Positions 1-13,210 of a DNA stretch of 64,000 nucleotides are shown here, one piece after another. This DNA is from Brachyhypopomus gauderio (lineage: Eukaryota; Chordata; Actinopteri; Gymnotiformes; Hypopomidae): assembly GCF_052324685.1 (NCBI RefSeq), contig NC_135214.1, positions 28,275,489-28,339,488 on the forward strand, read 5' to 3'. Below the pieces are notes generated by a model. That model did not search any database and was not told where the DNA came from. It worked only from the letters and a program-made list of their open reading frames with translations. Position numbers and translations under genes: made by a program. Positions within the stretch are counted from its first letter, which is position 1. Each line of letters starts with the position of its first letter.

Positions 1-3000
1 GCAGAGGCAGCACAGTGCTACATTATGACTGCTGAGCCAGGCAGGGGAGGGGGGGGCACTCGAGCAACCTAGCGAAGATCTTATCCTGCAATATGGGTCG
101 TTTAATAGGGCCTGGGGTCTCGTCGTGTGAGGGGTGGTTTATGATGAATCATTAGATCTAAATTTCCCAAAGCTAAGGACCGCTGGCAGGTTGTCGGGTT
201 GCTGGAAGGCAGGAGAAACGTGGTGGCGGAGAAACGTGATGGCGGAGAAACGTGGTGGCCCTAACCGCCAACGACCTTTAGCCCGGATTCTCATCCGAGT
301 GACGCATCTCAGTGCACACAAAACGGGTTCTGAGCAGGGAGCATATCCGCTAACGTTCAGGTGGGGTTCGTTGTGTAAGAAGCTTTATAGCTGGCACGGG
401 GCCCACATTAATGACTTCAGAACTGAGACATAGGTTATAGATCACAGCAGCAAAACTTCGTCAACGAGTTTTACAGACAGCGAGGTGGCTTGAGAAATAA
501 AAGGAGCAGAAAGCTCTGACAGCAGTATCCATGTTATTTGAAGCCAAGTTGTGCAAAAATCAATTTCTTGAGGACAAAAGGAGAAGTGGGGAAGAGTGGG
601 AGGACCGACTGGCACCGTATATACACACTCATCAGGACAGGGAGATTAAAGACCGCATTGGACCACTGAAGAATTTGCGTTCGTCTTAGTCAAACTGTTA
701 TTAATTCCCATGCCAGCTTTATCTGTCCATCTATGGGTGTGAACAGCTTGGCAACAAGAGAGGAACGCTTCTCGACTGGATAACAAGACAAAACAAACTC
801 CACCAGCGCGGGTCTGGGGTGACACTGACAAACAGATTTCAGATAGTAAAATATGTTGGCAGGGTTTGAACATGGAAGTGTTTCTGCCAGTGTTCCGTCG
901 GGCCACGCTGCACCTCCCTGGCCGAGGCTGAGAGGGGTGAGCTCGTCCAGCGTGCTCCACGCTCCGGCGCCGAGAGGCTCGTCCGTGCCCAGCTGCGTCT
1001 CTCAACGCAGCGGGTCCTTTCTGTTGATACAGCCTGGAGAGCAGGGAGGCCTGAACGCGGAGGACAGGTAACAAAGGCTGTAATTAAGGACGAGGGTCTC
1101 GGATTCAGAAAGGGCCAAACTGCAGGCTGGAGAGAGAAAGGGCATCTGGTCACCCGGGCCGCGCGGCGTTTTCAAAACAGCTTTCGAGTGCGCTGATGCA
1201 AACAAAAGCTCGTGACGGCCTGGCGCCCTGGCGGGTGAGCGCCCGCGCGGCTCCCAGAAGCGGCGAGAGCGGCGGGGGTCGGAGCGATGCGTGGCGGAGG
1301 TTTTAGTGAGGCCCTGTGCATGGGTGTTCTTCACAGGCCATCACATCAGAGGGCAAGGGAGGATGGTAATGCACGGAAAAGACCCGATGCCTCCGAGCTC
1401 CGGCATCAACCGGATTTCTGCAGAGCTGCTGTAGCCCCTAGCCTGTCCTCGTGTATACCTACACATAGGGGTTTTTAAGCCAATTATATGACCTGATTAG
1501 GACATGAAACCGGGAATACCACATGTAAAACAATACATAATAAATTCTCCCTTCTCTATAAAATAATATAAATATTTTTTTGATTTGCAAATGTAGACAC
1601 TAGGTATAAGATTGAAGGGAGATAAAAACATGTGCTCAAATCCACACCCCCACACACACACATATCCCAGTCAAGTTGCCAAAATGAATAATTTATTCAT
1701 CTTAAAGCTTCTCCACTCCTGAGAACCATTCACAGAAGTGCTGAATAAAATGGCATTAAAATGCCCAGGAACTGCTGACACAACCCTGCTCGCACTGTCC
1801 CCCACATTACTCCCGATAAGTAAGAAAGGATGCGCGGCAAAGAGGCTCGTAAATACAGCACTTAAAGGCTAGCACAGTGCCGCCGCATGAGAGAGATATT
1901 AGCGGCAATGGATATGCAGATGAGAGTGGGGCGAATGAAAGGGCTCCATGTAAAGCCGGGGGCGGCGTGACCCTCCGGGTGCGGCGTGACCCTCCGGGCG
2001 CAGCGATGGCCAAATGGCTGCTGGGTGTGACTTCATTCTCTGGCACCGCCGCCGTCTGACCTGCTCACTAAAAGGAGACCTACAGCTGACAGCAGAAATG
2101 ACAGAAAAGAATAACAGTGTAGAAGAGAGAGACAGGGCCAAGAAGGAGCGTGAGTGGGACGGAAATGGCCGAAACGTTATCTGACGAGCAGAATGAAAGA
2201 GGAGATGTAGCCGTCTATTACTGGGCCTTTAAAACACAGGACAAAGCTGCTTTAGCACACATGTGGCAAGCATGTCTAGCCCGTTCAACAATTACCCAGC
2301 ATTAGCAACTGGATCTACACGTGGTGCCATATCATCTCTGGTTCTCCAATAATTTAGTGCCACGGTACAAATGGCTTTAGCAAAAATGAAATGATTGAGG
2401 TTAAACATGGAGTAGTGTGCAGCGTGAGTATCCGATGACGGACGGTTAATGAGAAAGATGACCTCTGTCACGCTGAGAGAGGGGAGAACTTCAATTTAAC
2501 CAACTCAAACACAAATGGTCTCCAACATCAATGTATGCATGATTACATTTCATTTAAACAAAATGACATTATCAGTTAGACTAATGCCAGCGTGCCTCGG
2601 TAAACTGCGTGAATAAAGTAAGAAATCACAGAACACACACACAGTTTTAATGAGTGATAATTGAATAAAAAGGCAACAAAAAAGCAAATGTTAGACATGA
2701 TTTTGCCCAACAAGGCAGTTTACTGAAACGACAAGCACACATGCGAGAGCACAAGGCCACGCGTAGGTGGGCCTGGATTAAACCTCACTGCCAACAGCAG
2801 TGTACCTTCTCCAACAAACCCGTCATGGAGACTAAAGGTTTTGGGCGGTTTAATGATTGGGCAATATTTTAATGCTGAGCCAGATATCCCCAAAACCGTA
2901 CAGCCCCCCCGCCCCCTAAAAAATTTCATTTTCTTCACTATTTGAAAAGCACACAGCAAGCTTTTACTGAATGTAGCCAAATGCAAAAACCCTCCTTTCA

Positions 3001-3609
3001 AGCCAAATGTAATCTATTCATCCCAGATATATCCAGGCCAACGATTTGGTGTGCCAGGGCCTAGGTGGCAAAAGATAGGACAAACCAACCCATCAGAAAT
3101 TCATAAGATTGACAGGGGAAATCGGGCATTTTCAGGCCCAGTCAGGTAAGACCAAGGCTGGGATTTGGGTGAAGTGAATGCCGGTGGGTGCAGAATATCA
3201 TTATATGATGAGTAAGGCTTCTCTAAATGTACAAGAATGGCTCCTTCTGTAGGGCAAATCATTTTCACATCAAAGACAGGAAAAAACATTCATGAGGAGT
3301 TAATGACTTCACAGCAATCGAGATTTTGTAGAGGACAGGTCTAAACCTGCCATTCTTTCCTGTGCTGAGATACTCTAAATAGTTACAGCTAAGGGCCTGA
3401 TGCAAACAGCAGCACCTGATCCTATTGTCTGTAGACTGTACAAAATGGCCATGAACTTTGCTGTTTTGACATTTGACTAGTATTTTTTAGACTTATATTT
3501 CCTTAATTTACTATAAAATAACGTGTAGAAATATTCAAAACTGTGAAGTTCACAAAGTTTCCAGGGACATAGCTGATGAAGGACCTCTTTCCAAAATGTT
3601 CTGTGTGAG

Positions 3610-3653
<44 letters not shown>

Positions 3654-6600
3654 CTATATATATGGAGAGTATATAGAGATGGAGAGTAATAGAGAGATTG
3701 ATCATAAATAGAGAGTGAGATTTACAATAGTAGTGAAGTACACAGGGTTCCCAGAGAAACAGTACGTTTCGGACAGAGGTCCGGAGGTTCTTCATCAGTT
3801 GTGCAAGCAAAGTGCATCTGAAGCACATTTATGAATTCTGAAATGTCTGAAACTCTTCTGAAGCACTTTGCTTGCACCGCTAATGAAGGAGCTCCGTCCA
3901 AAACATCCTGTTCTCTGGAAACATTGTGAACTTCACAATTTTGAATATTTCTACATGTCTCTTATTGTAGTACATTGCAGATACTCATTTGAAATATTCT
4001 AATGAAATACATGTAATATATATACGGTAAATGTGCCTCCAGATATGGCAGAGGAAGGGTCGGTTGGCCCTGAAGTTCAGTGCAGCAAGCAGCCGTGTTG
4101 TTCTCAGAGCAAATTACATTATCGCAAATATGTTTTTGGATTAAAGAAACGCCTATCAAAGCCGAACTGCCAACGCCACAAACAGTACAATTATAAACAG
4201 TAACATGGCTATGAATATTACAGATTCAAGTGTGTAAAATCTTAAGCGCTGATGAAACATTTGTGTTCTTAAAGATATTTACAGCTGAACTGAAACGAAT
4301 TACAAAAAAAAAACTTCCCAAAGCATACTGTCAGACTGTCGAGCTCTTTCACAGAACTCTATTTGTATCATACACACATATTTGTAGCACTAAAGCCTTG
4401 AATTTGTTTACAATTTGCTATTAATCTGTGAGCCAAATGCATTCAGTTGTTAGTGCTCTGCTGTTAGCAAGCCTACCCGTCCAAATGCTTTAAACCATTA
4501 AACACATCATAACAAATATCATAATACTATTCAGATACTGCTTATACATGTACAAGCTAATTATTTATTTTACATATCTAAAGACAAAGATTCAATACAA
4601 GAATATTTCTCATAAGCATATAAATGATAAAGCATTTTTACTTGACTACCATAAAAAGTACATAAATAAACCTCATCTGTAAACTCCAAAAACTTCAGTT
4701 GTTGTTTCAGACTGAAAAGACAAAAGCTTAGCACATAACACAGAAGATTCCACTCGGTAAAAACGATTATAATACCAACATGACTGCAGATGCAGTACTT
4801 CCAACACCACCTTTTACTTCACGACATACTGCATTTCACTTCGAAACTGACCTACTCTTAAGTAAAAAGAACCGATTCTATGGTTTGAAACGGTTTTCTC
4901 TTGATTTGCAAGAGTAGAAGTCTCTCTGCCAGGTCACTTTTGACAGCCCTGTAATAAACCGACAGGCACAGCAATGATGTGCGTAGCCAAACAGAAGCGT
5001 CCTCATTTACTGGGTCATTAGCACCTATCCTAATCTGAACAAGTTTCTGAAAACAGCACAAGGTTCTGTCCACTTTGGACTGTTGCAATTCCCACGAGAC
5101 ATTGTTCTTACTGTTCTGGATAAAGCAGGGCAGAAGTCACAGCCCGAGTCATACAACATTCATAAAAAACATACAAAACAAAAACAATAATGCATTTAAC
5201 AATGGCACAACCCAAAGCGATGGAAGTAAATGATGCAACAAGAACAGGCATGGCGGCCTTCTTGAAGTGAAGGCAGGTCCCGGCTCATGTCCGTCCCCTC
5301 TGAGAGCCCTGGGGGAAGGTGAGGCCTAACAAATGGATCAGTTTCCTCAGCGCACTAATTAGCCAGGAGCTACACTTCACCTGTCTTGCATGTCAGCTGC
5401 CTCAGAGTTTACCGCACTCCCCTTCATCACCTCCCGACTCTGAGATGATTAAAACTACTGAACTCGCCGCCATCACGTGTCAAGAGGACAGACGCTGATT
5501 CACTGGCTTAAAACCAAACCAAAACAAAGTGTAAAATGTGTACGGACGAGCCGCTGTGGTCACGCTATTCAGGTTTGCTCTGAATGGCCCATCTAAGACA
5601 TATAAACTACACATCACGCTAAGAAGCATTTAAGAAAGGGAAAAAAGCCATATTCTCACTTCTAATCACCTTCAAACCAGCCACATTGATTTTTCTTATT
5701 TTTGACAAGTTTTAATGGAAAGTTCTATTTAGTGTACCTGCAAATTAAGAACTCTCTGAAGCTTAGGTAAAACAGCAGGATAAGTAACGCGGACTTGGGC
5801 AGAGAGGGTGCTGACTAAAAGACTATTGAATTTCAATTTAAGACCCTTCATTTACATATGGCCCACATTCTGATGCATGGTAAGCAATTTAACGTACTCA
5901 TTCAAGCAGCCACTTAAGGTTTATTTACATAACCTAACTGACCATGTTCAAATTTCTATTGAACTTTCTCCATGGTTTTTAATTTAGGAAATATGGAAAT
6001 GAATGGCAAGGCCAAAACAACACGCTGCACCAAACTGATATGTTTGCTTTACCAATTAGCATGTCTACATGGACCCGAATTTTAAACTCGCTGTCAGTTA
6101 ACATGATGTGCAACATTTATTTTTTGGTCGAGGCTAAATAAAATGCTGATTAAAAGGCCAAATATGAATAAAATTGTTTTTGGGGTTTTTTTTTGCAGAA
6201 TGAAATTATTGTAGCAGAAGAACAATTTTTCCTCCCCCAAGACCTCATGGTAAATTCTGCCCCTCAATATCAAAATGTCTCCTGAATATTTGGCCACAAA
6301 TGGCCCAGTGTCCTCTACTTTGCCGTGTACACAGCAAAACAAGCTCCAGCCAGAGGTTTTTTGGGACTGCTTGTTTTTATTTGTCATCCGTTATTCCTCC
6401 GTGAGGAAACCTGAGTGAATTAAAGTCAGTATTTCTACATCAGCTTTCCCAAATTCATGTAATCAAACAGGCAACGCAATTTTAATAAACAGTCAATCAA
6501 ATCTTTACAGCTGATCTGTGTGCATTATATATTCATTTAATCTATATCTATTTTACTTTTATTTATTTATTTAACATATTTAACATTATTTTACATTAAC

Positions 6601-8369
6601 TAACATGATCCGATCCTTCAAAATGGAGGACAGGACCATGAACCAAACCAGTTCTTATGAGAGAAGGAAGCTCTGAATTAGGCACTTTTTCCTTTTGTAG
6701 CAGACAGGCAAACCCACAGCTAGCTACAGAACGTTAAAGCTAGCTACCTAGCTCAAATCAAGATATAAGCGTGTGCTCTATTAATTTCCATTCTGTAAAA
6801 AACCTCGGAAATATCAGCAGGGATAGACTAGGTGTGACAAATGCATTTTTATACACTCATGCACAACCGTTCCTTCTAATTACAGACAGCACAGTGAAAA
6901 ACAAGTTAGACAGCATCTTACTTTTTCCAGCCTGTTATATTAATGGGATAAGTGACATTACGTACTTCCTGACATGAAGTGGCTTCAAAATCATCTATAA
7001 AATATAGTTTTGCCACAGGACATCTGTAATGTTTACATCCAGTTTGCATGACGTAAAAGATTTCCATATAAATGACATCTCATTCATGATATATCAACTG
7101 AATGTCTTACCAAAAAAATTTCTACGTGCATACACAGCATACGTTGCTGCTCACATCAAGAAAACTGATGAGGGAAAAAAAAGAAAAAAAAAAAAAACTA
7201 AATTATTAAAAAATTGTTCTTTGTTAATGTTGCTTTAGCCATATTTCTAAATGCATCTGAATAAATACCGTCATTACCATTGCTGCAGGAAGTAGGCCAA
7301 GCTAATAAACATTCTCTGTCTGGTGCTATCATGAACTAGGAGAGAGTGACTTTCATTTCTGGCTAAATGCCACATTCAGAAGTCATACTGCAGCCTAATC
7401 TTCTAAACATACCTTACGCCTTCAATTCAAACCGACTGCCCCGACATCCTAACCCCTCATAAAAAGGCTCATGTCCACATGGACAAGATCCCTCGAGAAT
7501 CTCAAATGGAGGAAAAACAAAAACAGAAAAAAACATTTCCCATATTTAAGCAGATGTAAGGAATATTTACAAACACATAAATTCATATGGATTTCCTGTT
7601 TCCTGGGGATATTTGCATTGGTAAAACACCCCGTCGTTTTAACTATGGGAAAACGGCAGTCAGTTAAATTATGCAGACATGAAGAATTCTGATGTCACCA
7701 AAATCTCTGAAATATTCTGAGATATAACTGCATTAAGCTCCCCTGGAAGGTAGCTGTGCTACTACAAGTTTTCACTGGGCGGCAGATATGCAACGGAAAA
7801 TTTGTGTACCTCAAACTTTTCCCAATATCTGAGAATTTTGTGGAAAATCGGAATAGTAATATGAGAGAATTATGTGAAAAATGGGAAAAGATATTAGGGT
7901 GAATTGTGTGGAAATATTGCACATGTATGAAGAGAGTCTACCCAAGAGGAGCTTAAAGCCAGTGTACATGAAGGCCTGTGGACTAAAAGGTCACAGCGTT
8001 TATCTTCGTTTTCTTCATTTGTAAACACTGATTACCTAATATGTCATTAACTACTAGGTATTAATAACTTATTATAAAGAATACTTTTTTATATTTTCTA
8101 TTGAGATCAAGATCATTTAGACAACAATTATCCAGTTAAAGTGAGCTTACAAAAATAAATCCAATAATTCAAATATATAATATATATATAATTCAAATAC
8201 ATGGGTAATTAATTTGATTGGTGTATGTAACCTCTTTCATAACATTTTAGCAGTGATCTTTGAGGCTTGCCCCATCCTGCCAGGGCAGTGTTAGAGGTCA
8301 AATGGAGGGGAAGTGCCTATGTGAAATGATTCAGAAAGGACAGACTCATCCAGCACCTTCGCACTGCCA
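1..8369. other. Probable FBXL17 intronic or distal sequence, left end
   Basis: No exon seen on either strand. Contents: a 16-bp unit (ggagaaacgtggtggc) three times at 212-259, a short CpG-rich patch at 1140-1290, an 18-bp duplication near 1962-2000, the foldback element at 3519-3960 with an internal (TG)n, and otherwise AT-rich unique sequence. Whether it lies inside FBXL17 depends on exons off the left edge. Confidence 0.5.
3519..3960. mobile_element. Foldback (MITE-like) element
   Basis: The left end gtagaaatattcaaaactgt and gaagttcacaaagtttccag recurs in reverse complement at the right end (about 3905-3957), with a few mismatches. A second, longer pair of inverted arms (about 3735-3830 and 3850-3950) shares the gtgcaagcaaagtgc block. 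A (TG)n run (3612-3652) sits in the left part. No coding content and no clear target duplication. Confidence 0.6.
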
Positions 8370-9040
8370 AGTTTTGTTCTCGTACAGCCATCAGTGCTAA
8401 ACGCTGTTCTCGTACAGCCATCAGTGCTAAACGCCGTTCCCGTACAGCCAGCAGTGCTAAACGCCGTTCTCGTACAGCCAGCAGTGCTTAACGCTGTTCT
8501 CGTACAGCCAGCAGTGCTAAACGCTGTTCCCGTACAGCCAGCAGTGCTAAACGCCGTTCCCGTACAGCCATCAGTGCTTAACGCTGTTCCCGTACAGCCA
8601 GCAGTGCTTAACGCCGTTCTCGTACAGCCATCAGTGCTAAACGCTGTTCTCGTACAGCCAGCAGTGCTAAACGCTGTTCCCGTACAGCCATCAGTGCTAA
8701 ACGCTGTTCTCGTACAGCCAGCAGTGCTAAACGCCGTTCTCGTACAGCCATCAGTGCTAAACGCCGTACCCGTACAGCCAGCAGTGCTAAACGCTGTTCC
8801 CGTACAGCCAGCAGTGCTAAACGCTGTTCCCGTACAGCCAGCAGTGCTAAACGCCGTTCCCGTACAGCCATCAGTGCTTAACGCTGTTCCCGTACAGCCA
8901 GCAGTGCTTAACGCCGTTCTCGTACAGCCATCAGTGCTAAACGCTGTTCCCATACAGCCATCAGTGCTAAACGCTGTTCTCGTACAGCCAGCAGTGCTAA
9001 ACGCCGTTCCCGTACAGCCAGCAGTGCTAAACGCTGTTCC
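8370..9040. repeat. 30-bp minisatellite, about 22 copies
   Basis: Unit acgctgttctcgtacagcca followed by gcagtgctaa, 30 bp, with variants at five or six positions. The period is divisible by three, so both strands carry long repetitive open frames (10-residue period MLNAVPVQPA on plus). They lack splice context, a start context or composition of a real gene. The array ends in unrelated text at about 9041. Confidence 0.97.
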
Positions 9041-11847
9041 TCCCACAGGGCAGATGTTGTTCCTTACATTTATTATTACATGTAATCTCTTGAAGCAAAG
9101 CAACCTGCCGAGGATTAAAGTCTTTGCAACAGTGTGCCCTTTAACATATGTCCAAATGCTTAGCTACTGGTTAGTTATGCATGGTAAACTGAGTGTTTAA
9201 TCGGGGGCATAGTAGCAGTAATCATCTTGTATCATTTGCAGGATCCTCATGGACCTGCCGTGTAGGCTACGCTGCACTGCTTCTGTTCTGCAGATGCCGT
9301 GTCGTGCCAGTGTTCATAAAAATCCAGAGGCCCACACGAACACAACAGATGTGGAGACATTCTGTGTCACGAATCCAATGAGTCGCTCGCACGCACGCTA
9401 CTGTGAGCCCTGCTGCACACACCGTGGCACAAGAGCGGGTCGCTCCGTAAACTGGGAGCTCTGCTGGAGTTCCCATAGTTCTCCTGTGCGCTGGCAGCAC
9501 GCTGCACTCTGGCGTGCTGTGGAGAGGGAGCAGAGTGGAGCCGCCACTTATTACCCTACAACAGCTTAAACAGTCACGTCTGCATTATTCTTTCCAGTAA
9601 TTGGTTAAGTAACACTTAAATTTTTTTTCAAATGCACATTAGTCCATCATGTCAGGGACTAATGTCATTTAATAATCTATAATCTATAATAATCTATTTT
9701 ACAGACTTTGAATAGTCAATAATAATCTATTGACATCTAACCTCTATGCCAACTTCAGTGACGAGCTCTTGCATACAAAACTATTCTGTAGTCCATCACG
9801 AATATTAATCGGGAAGTTTTTCTTTATTCCATTTTACCCCGTTAAAACTGAGTGATGGTCCTAAATCCATTCAGAAGCTCCGCTCCTCCTTCGTTTGGTG
9901 CAGCGCATCGGATCTGCAAAGGCCCGTCCGGCTGCGAGACGGCTCACGGCCAAGCAGAACCCTGACGGCCCGCCTGGGCACTGAGACTGGCCGATTACAG
10001 AGGACACGGAGAGACCATAAATGCAACGATATACCACGTTTACACACAAGCATTTTAGAATTTTTTTAGGAATTATTGTAGGAATCTAACATTCAACATT
10101 TGAAGGAGTCACGTTTGTCCTCTGGCAAAACAGTGACGCTCTGAATGAAGAAGTGGATCTGCAAGAATATTGATATATATGATATATGATTAGATGTATG
10201 GGGCACCGTACCATTAGGAACACAAAGACCGCAGGAAAAAACATCTGCATCTAGGAAGACCAAGTTCTCTCTCAGTTATCATCAATAAATAATACCTGTA
10301 AGGAGGGATATTTTGGGTCCTGGCATCTTTGGGTAAAAATGATGAAAGCATGAAAGCACTGTGAACATTTTTAGCTGCAAAGGAGACCACCAATACGAAC
10401 AGCCAAATCGAGAAGTCATGGAAGAGAAGGATCGTCTTCTCTTGTGAAACAAGAACGGTGTCACCTGAGGACAAAGCCTCAAGTCAAAGCTATACAAATA
10501 AACTTTGATTGATTGATTGAAAGCAACAGCCTCTGACCTAAATACATCTTTCATTTGTTATTTCCCCCGCTTTCAATATTCAAATGCATTGATAATACTG
10601 TAATACATATTTTTTTACATTGTACAGTATGCAAATATACTTTTTGTGAAAAAATAAAAAGGTACTTCGGGTGACTTGACTAAATCGTTCTTTGTGTGTC
10701 TGCTGAGGCAGCTAGCTCCGGGAGCAGAACTCCTGCCTGACTTCACTGGAATATTAAGACAGATCCCCATTCCAAACGCCTACACGCTGCACCAAGTGTC
10801 TGCCATAACTCTGGCCCACGCATGAGACTTCCCACAGAAGCTCGGATCTCAGCCATCTATGAGAGTGGTCAGGTGTAACCACGAACCCCAAAAGCCTTCA
10901 GCTTGACATGGGGGAGATTTCACTGCGGGCCAAAGTTTGCCCTGCGTCAGACGGCCTCTTCCCCCTTCTTTTCCCCCCCTTTCCCCATTAAGGCTTTAAG
11001 TGAACTGTGCCCGAGTCATTTCAACAACGCCACAGGTTGCTCTGCTCTGTGTTTAATTAGCTTGTTAAATGTGACTTCCAATCACAGGAATCCGTGGCTA
11101 GTGCGCCGGGCTCCACCGGACGGAGCCGGGCCGAGAGACAGAGGGGAGGCGCGGGAGCTCTGCTCCTTCTTCAGAGGAGCGCGCTGGCAGGAGCCAGGTG
11201 CCACTCACACGTCCCATCCTGGAGGGAGAGAGGAAACCAAACCCATCCCATACGTCCATGCTGATATTTCACTAGGTGAAGGTGACGCCACCCCTTTTTG
11301 GACGGAGCGCCTCGTTTTCTCAGTCTCCGTCACAATCCTTACAGTGACTGAGTGGAGGCAATAGGAAAAGTAGACTTGGCATGGGGGAGTTAAAAAAAAA
11401 AAAAAAAAAAACACACACAAAAAAAAAAAACAGCAGACAGTTCCTATTTTTGAAGGTAACCATAAAAATCTCTTACCTTACTTTTGGAAAAATCTCACCC
11501 GGTGCAGCTGGGATAACTGTGGAAGACGTCTATATGGCACACAGCTGTAGGAAAGGATCTGGAATTTTCAAGAACTGCCTTGTGTCCGAATTAAAACAGT
11601 GCATTCCCCTCTGACAGAGAAAGGCTTGCGAAACGTACGTGTCGACCCCTGCGACTTCTCAACTCCCCTCCTTTTGTTAATGTACCAAGAGGCTGGGCGC
11701 CTTTCCCAGGAAAAAGCCAGAACGTTTGACTAGAACATCACTCCACTGTTATTTACACATCTAAAGGCTTTCGCTAAAAGCCCCTGCACTTTTTTCAGCC
11801 CCTGCCATATTTCCACAAAGACTGCATTTATTTAGGCCTGCTGTACT

Positions 11848-11849
<2 letters not shown>
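9041..11849. other. Intergenic or intronic sequence
   Basis: No supported exon. Contains a LINE-like tail at 10480-10525 and an A-rich tract with short interruptions at 11392-11430. Confidence 0.5.
10470..10525 (+). mobile_element. LINE 3' tail remnant
   Basis: The text caaagctatacaaataaact followed by ttgattgattgattga is the usual 3' end of fish L2/CR1-type LINEs. Only the tail is recognisable. Confidence 0.4.

Positions 11850-11898
<49 letters not shown>
11850..11898. repeat. (GT)n microsatellite
   Basis: Uninterrupted GT dinucleotides, about 24 copies. Confidence 0.98.
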
Positions 11899-11899
<1 letters not shown>

Positions 11900-11959
11900 T
11901 TTGATTCAGCATGGCTAATGGAACAGCGTAGAACGACAAAGCACTGGACTTGGAGCAAG

Positions 11960-12768
11960 AGCCTATGCAGATGGCATGTGGGCAGCTGGACGGGGTTCGG
12001 TGCTGCTGCACGGTATTATGGGAGATGCCGCGAGAGCGGGCGCAGCAGGGGGGCGCCGGGCGCTCACCCCGTCATGGCCGCCCCGGGCCCTTCCAGACCG
12101 CAGCCTTCTCCCCGAATCAAAGCATGTCAGTGCCATCTGTCACACTCCCCTCTGTCTCTGTGCTATGTCATCGGACAGGTGTAAAGGAGGGAGGGGCGGA
12201 GAGAGAAAGAGGAGAGGAAGCAGGGCTTCAGACAGGGAGCAAAGCCTTCGCCCTCTCTGCCCGTCACACACACCCCTCCTTCCAAACCCACCCTCTGTCC
12301 GGTCGACGGACAGGTGCGGCGGGAAGACGGGCGGGTGAAACGATAAGCCGGAACGAGGCACGGTGGCGGAGCGAGACCAAAGGGGGCGGCGGGGCCCTTT
12401 CTTCGCCCGCCAAGATCTTGCTGCGGTTCGATCGCCGGGGCGGGTTTGATCCTGCGCAGAACCCCCGGACTGGCTTCGCTGTGCCCCCCCCACGTGCCCC
12501 CCAGTCAGAGTTGTCCGCTCTCTCCACTCCGACACCGCGGCCCTGTCAGGCAGAATAAAGGCCGTCAGAGCCCGCAGAAGCCACGCGGACAGCGGAGCGT
12601 GACGTAGCCTGCCAGAAGCTCCGGCCATTGCCCATGCAGACGGCTTTTGTTCGGGGCCGCCGGGCCGGGACTGGAGTCGGCGGCCGGGAGGGGATTAGCG
12701 CCGGGTCGCGTCTTCCAGGGTCCTGAGCCGACCTCGCGACCCCCCGACATCTCATCTGCGCCAGACTT

Positions 12769-12808
<40 letters not shown>

Positions 12809-13210
12809 GCGAGCGGGTACGCGGAGCGGCTTTAGCCCGGACCGGCTCGACTCCTTTCATCCCGACCAGACAAAGAACGAGACGAACATTCAGCGACGTC
12901 TCTCCCGAACCGGCCTGCCAAAAAGAACGGCGGCCCGCACGGGCGCGTCTGGGGTCCCGCGCGGCGTCCTGCCAAACGGCAATCAAAGGAAGGCGCCCGC
13001 TGCGCCCGAACTGTTGCCATGCGAGACCGACACGGGCTGCTCCCGCCCCTCGACCGGCGAGGCGGGGCGGCTGGAGTGTGTGCGGTCTGGGCGCAGGTGC
13101 GCGCGGAGGCGTGTGAGCAGAAAGGGCAGGCGGGGACACAGGCAGGGGGTGCCAGACTGGCAGGGGCATGAGAGCCGCGCACTATTTTTGTTCTCATGTG
13201 CTCGGGCTGG
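11960..13210. promoter_or_regulatory. GC- and CpG-rich island with a 35-G run
   Basis: Markedly richer in G+C and CpG than the flanks, with a G homopolymer at 12771-12805. Open frames exist on both strands, but they overlap, are Pro/Arg/Gly-rich as expected from composition, and resemble no known protein. It could be an internal promoter, a non-coding first exon, or simply a GC-rich patch of the intron. Confidence 0.45.

Noticed and set aside
8291-9200. Long open frames on both strands (about 270 codons each)
   Set aside because: They are read from a 30-bp tandem repeat whose period is divisible by three; composition is purely repetitive and both strands are open.
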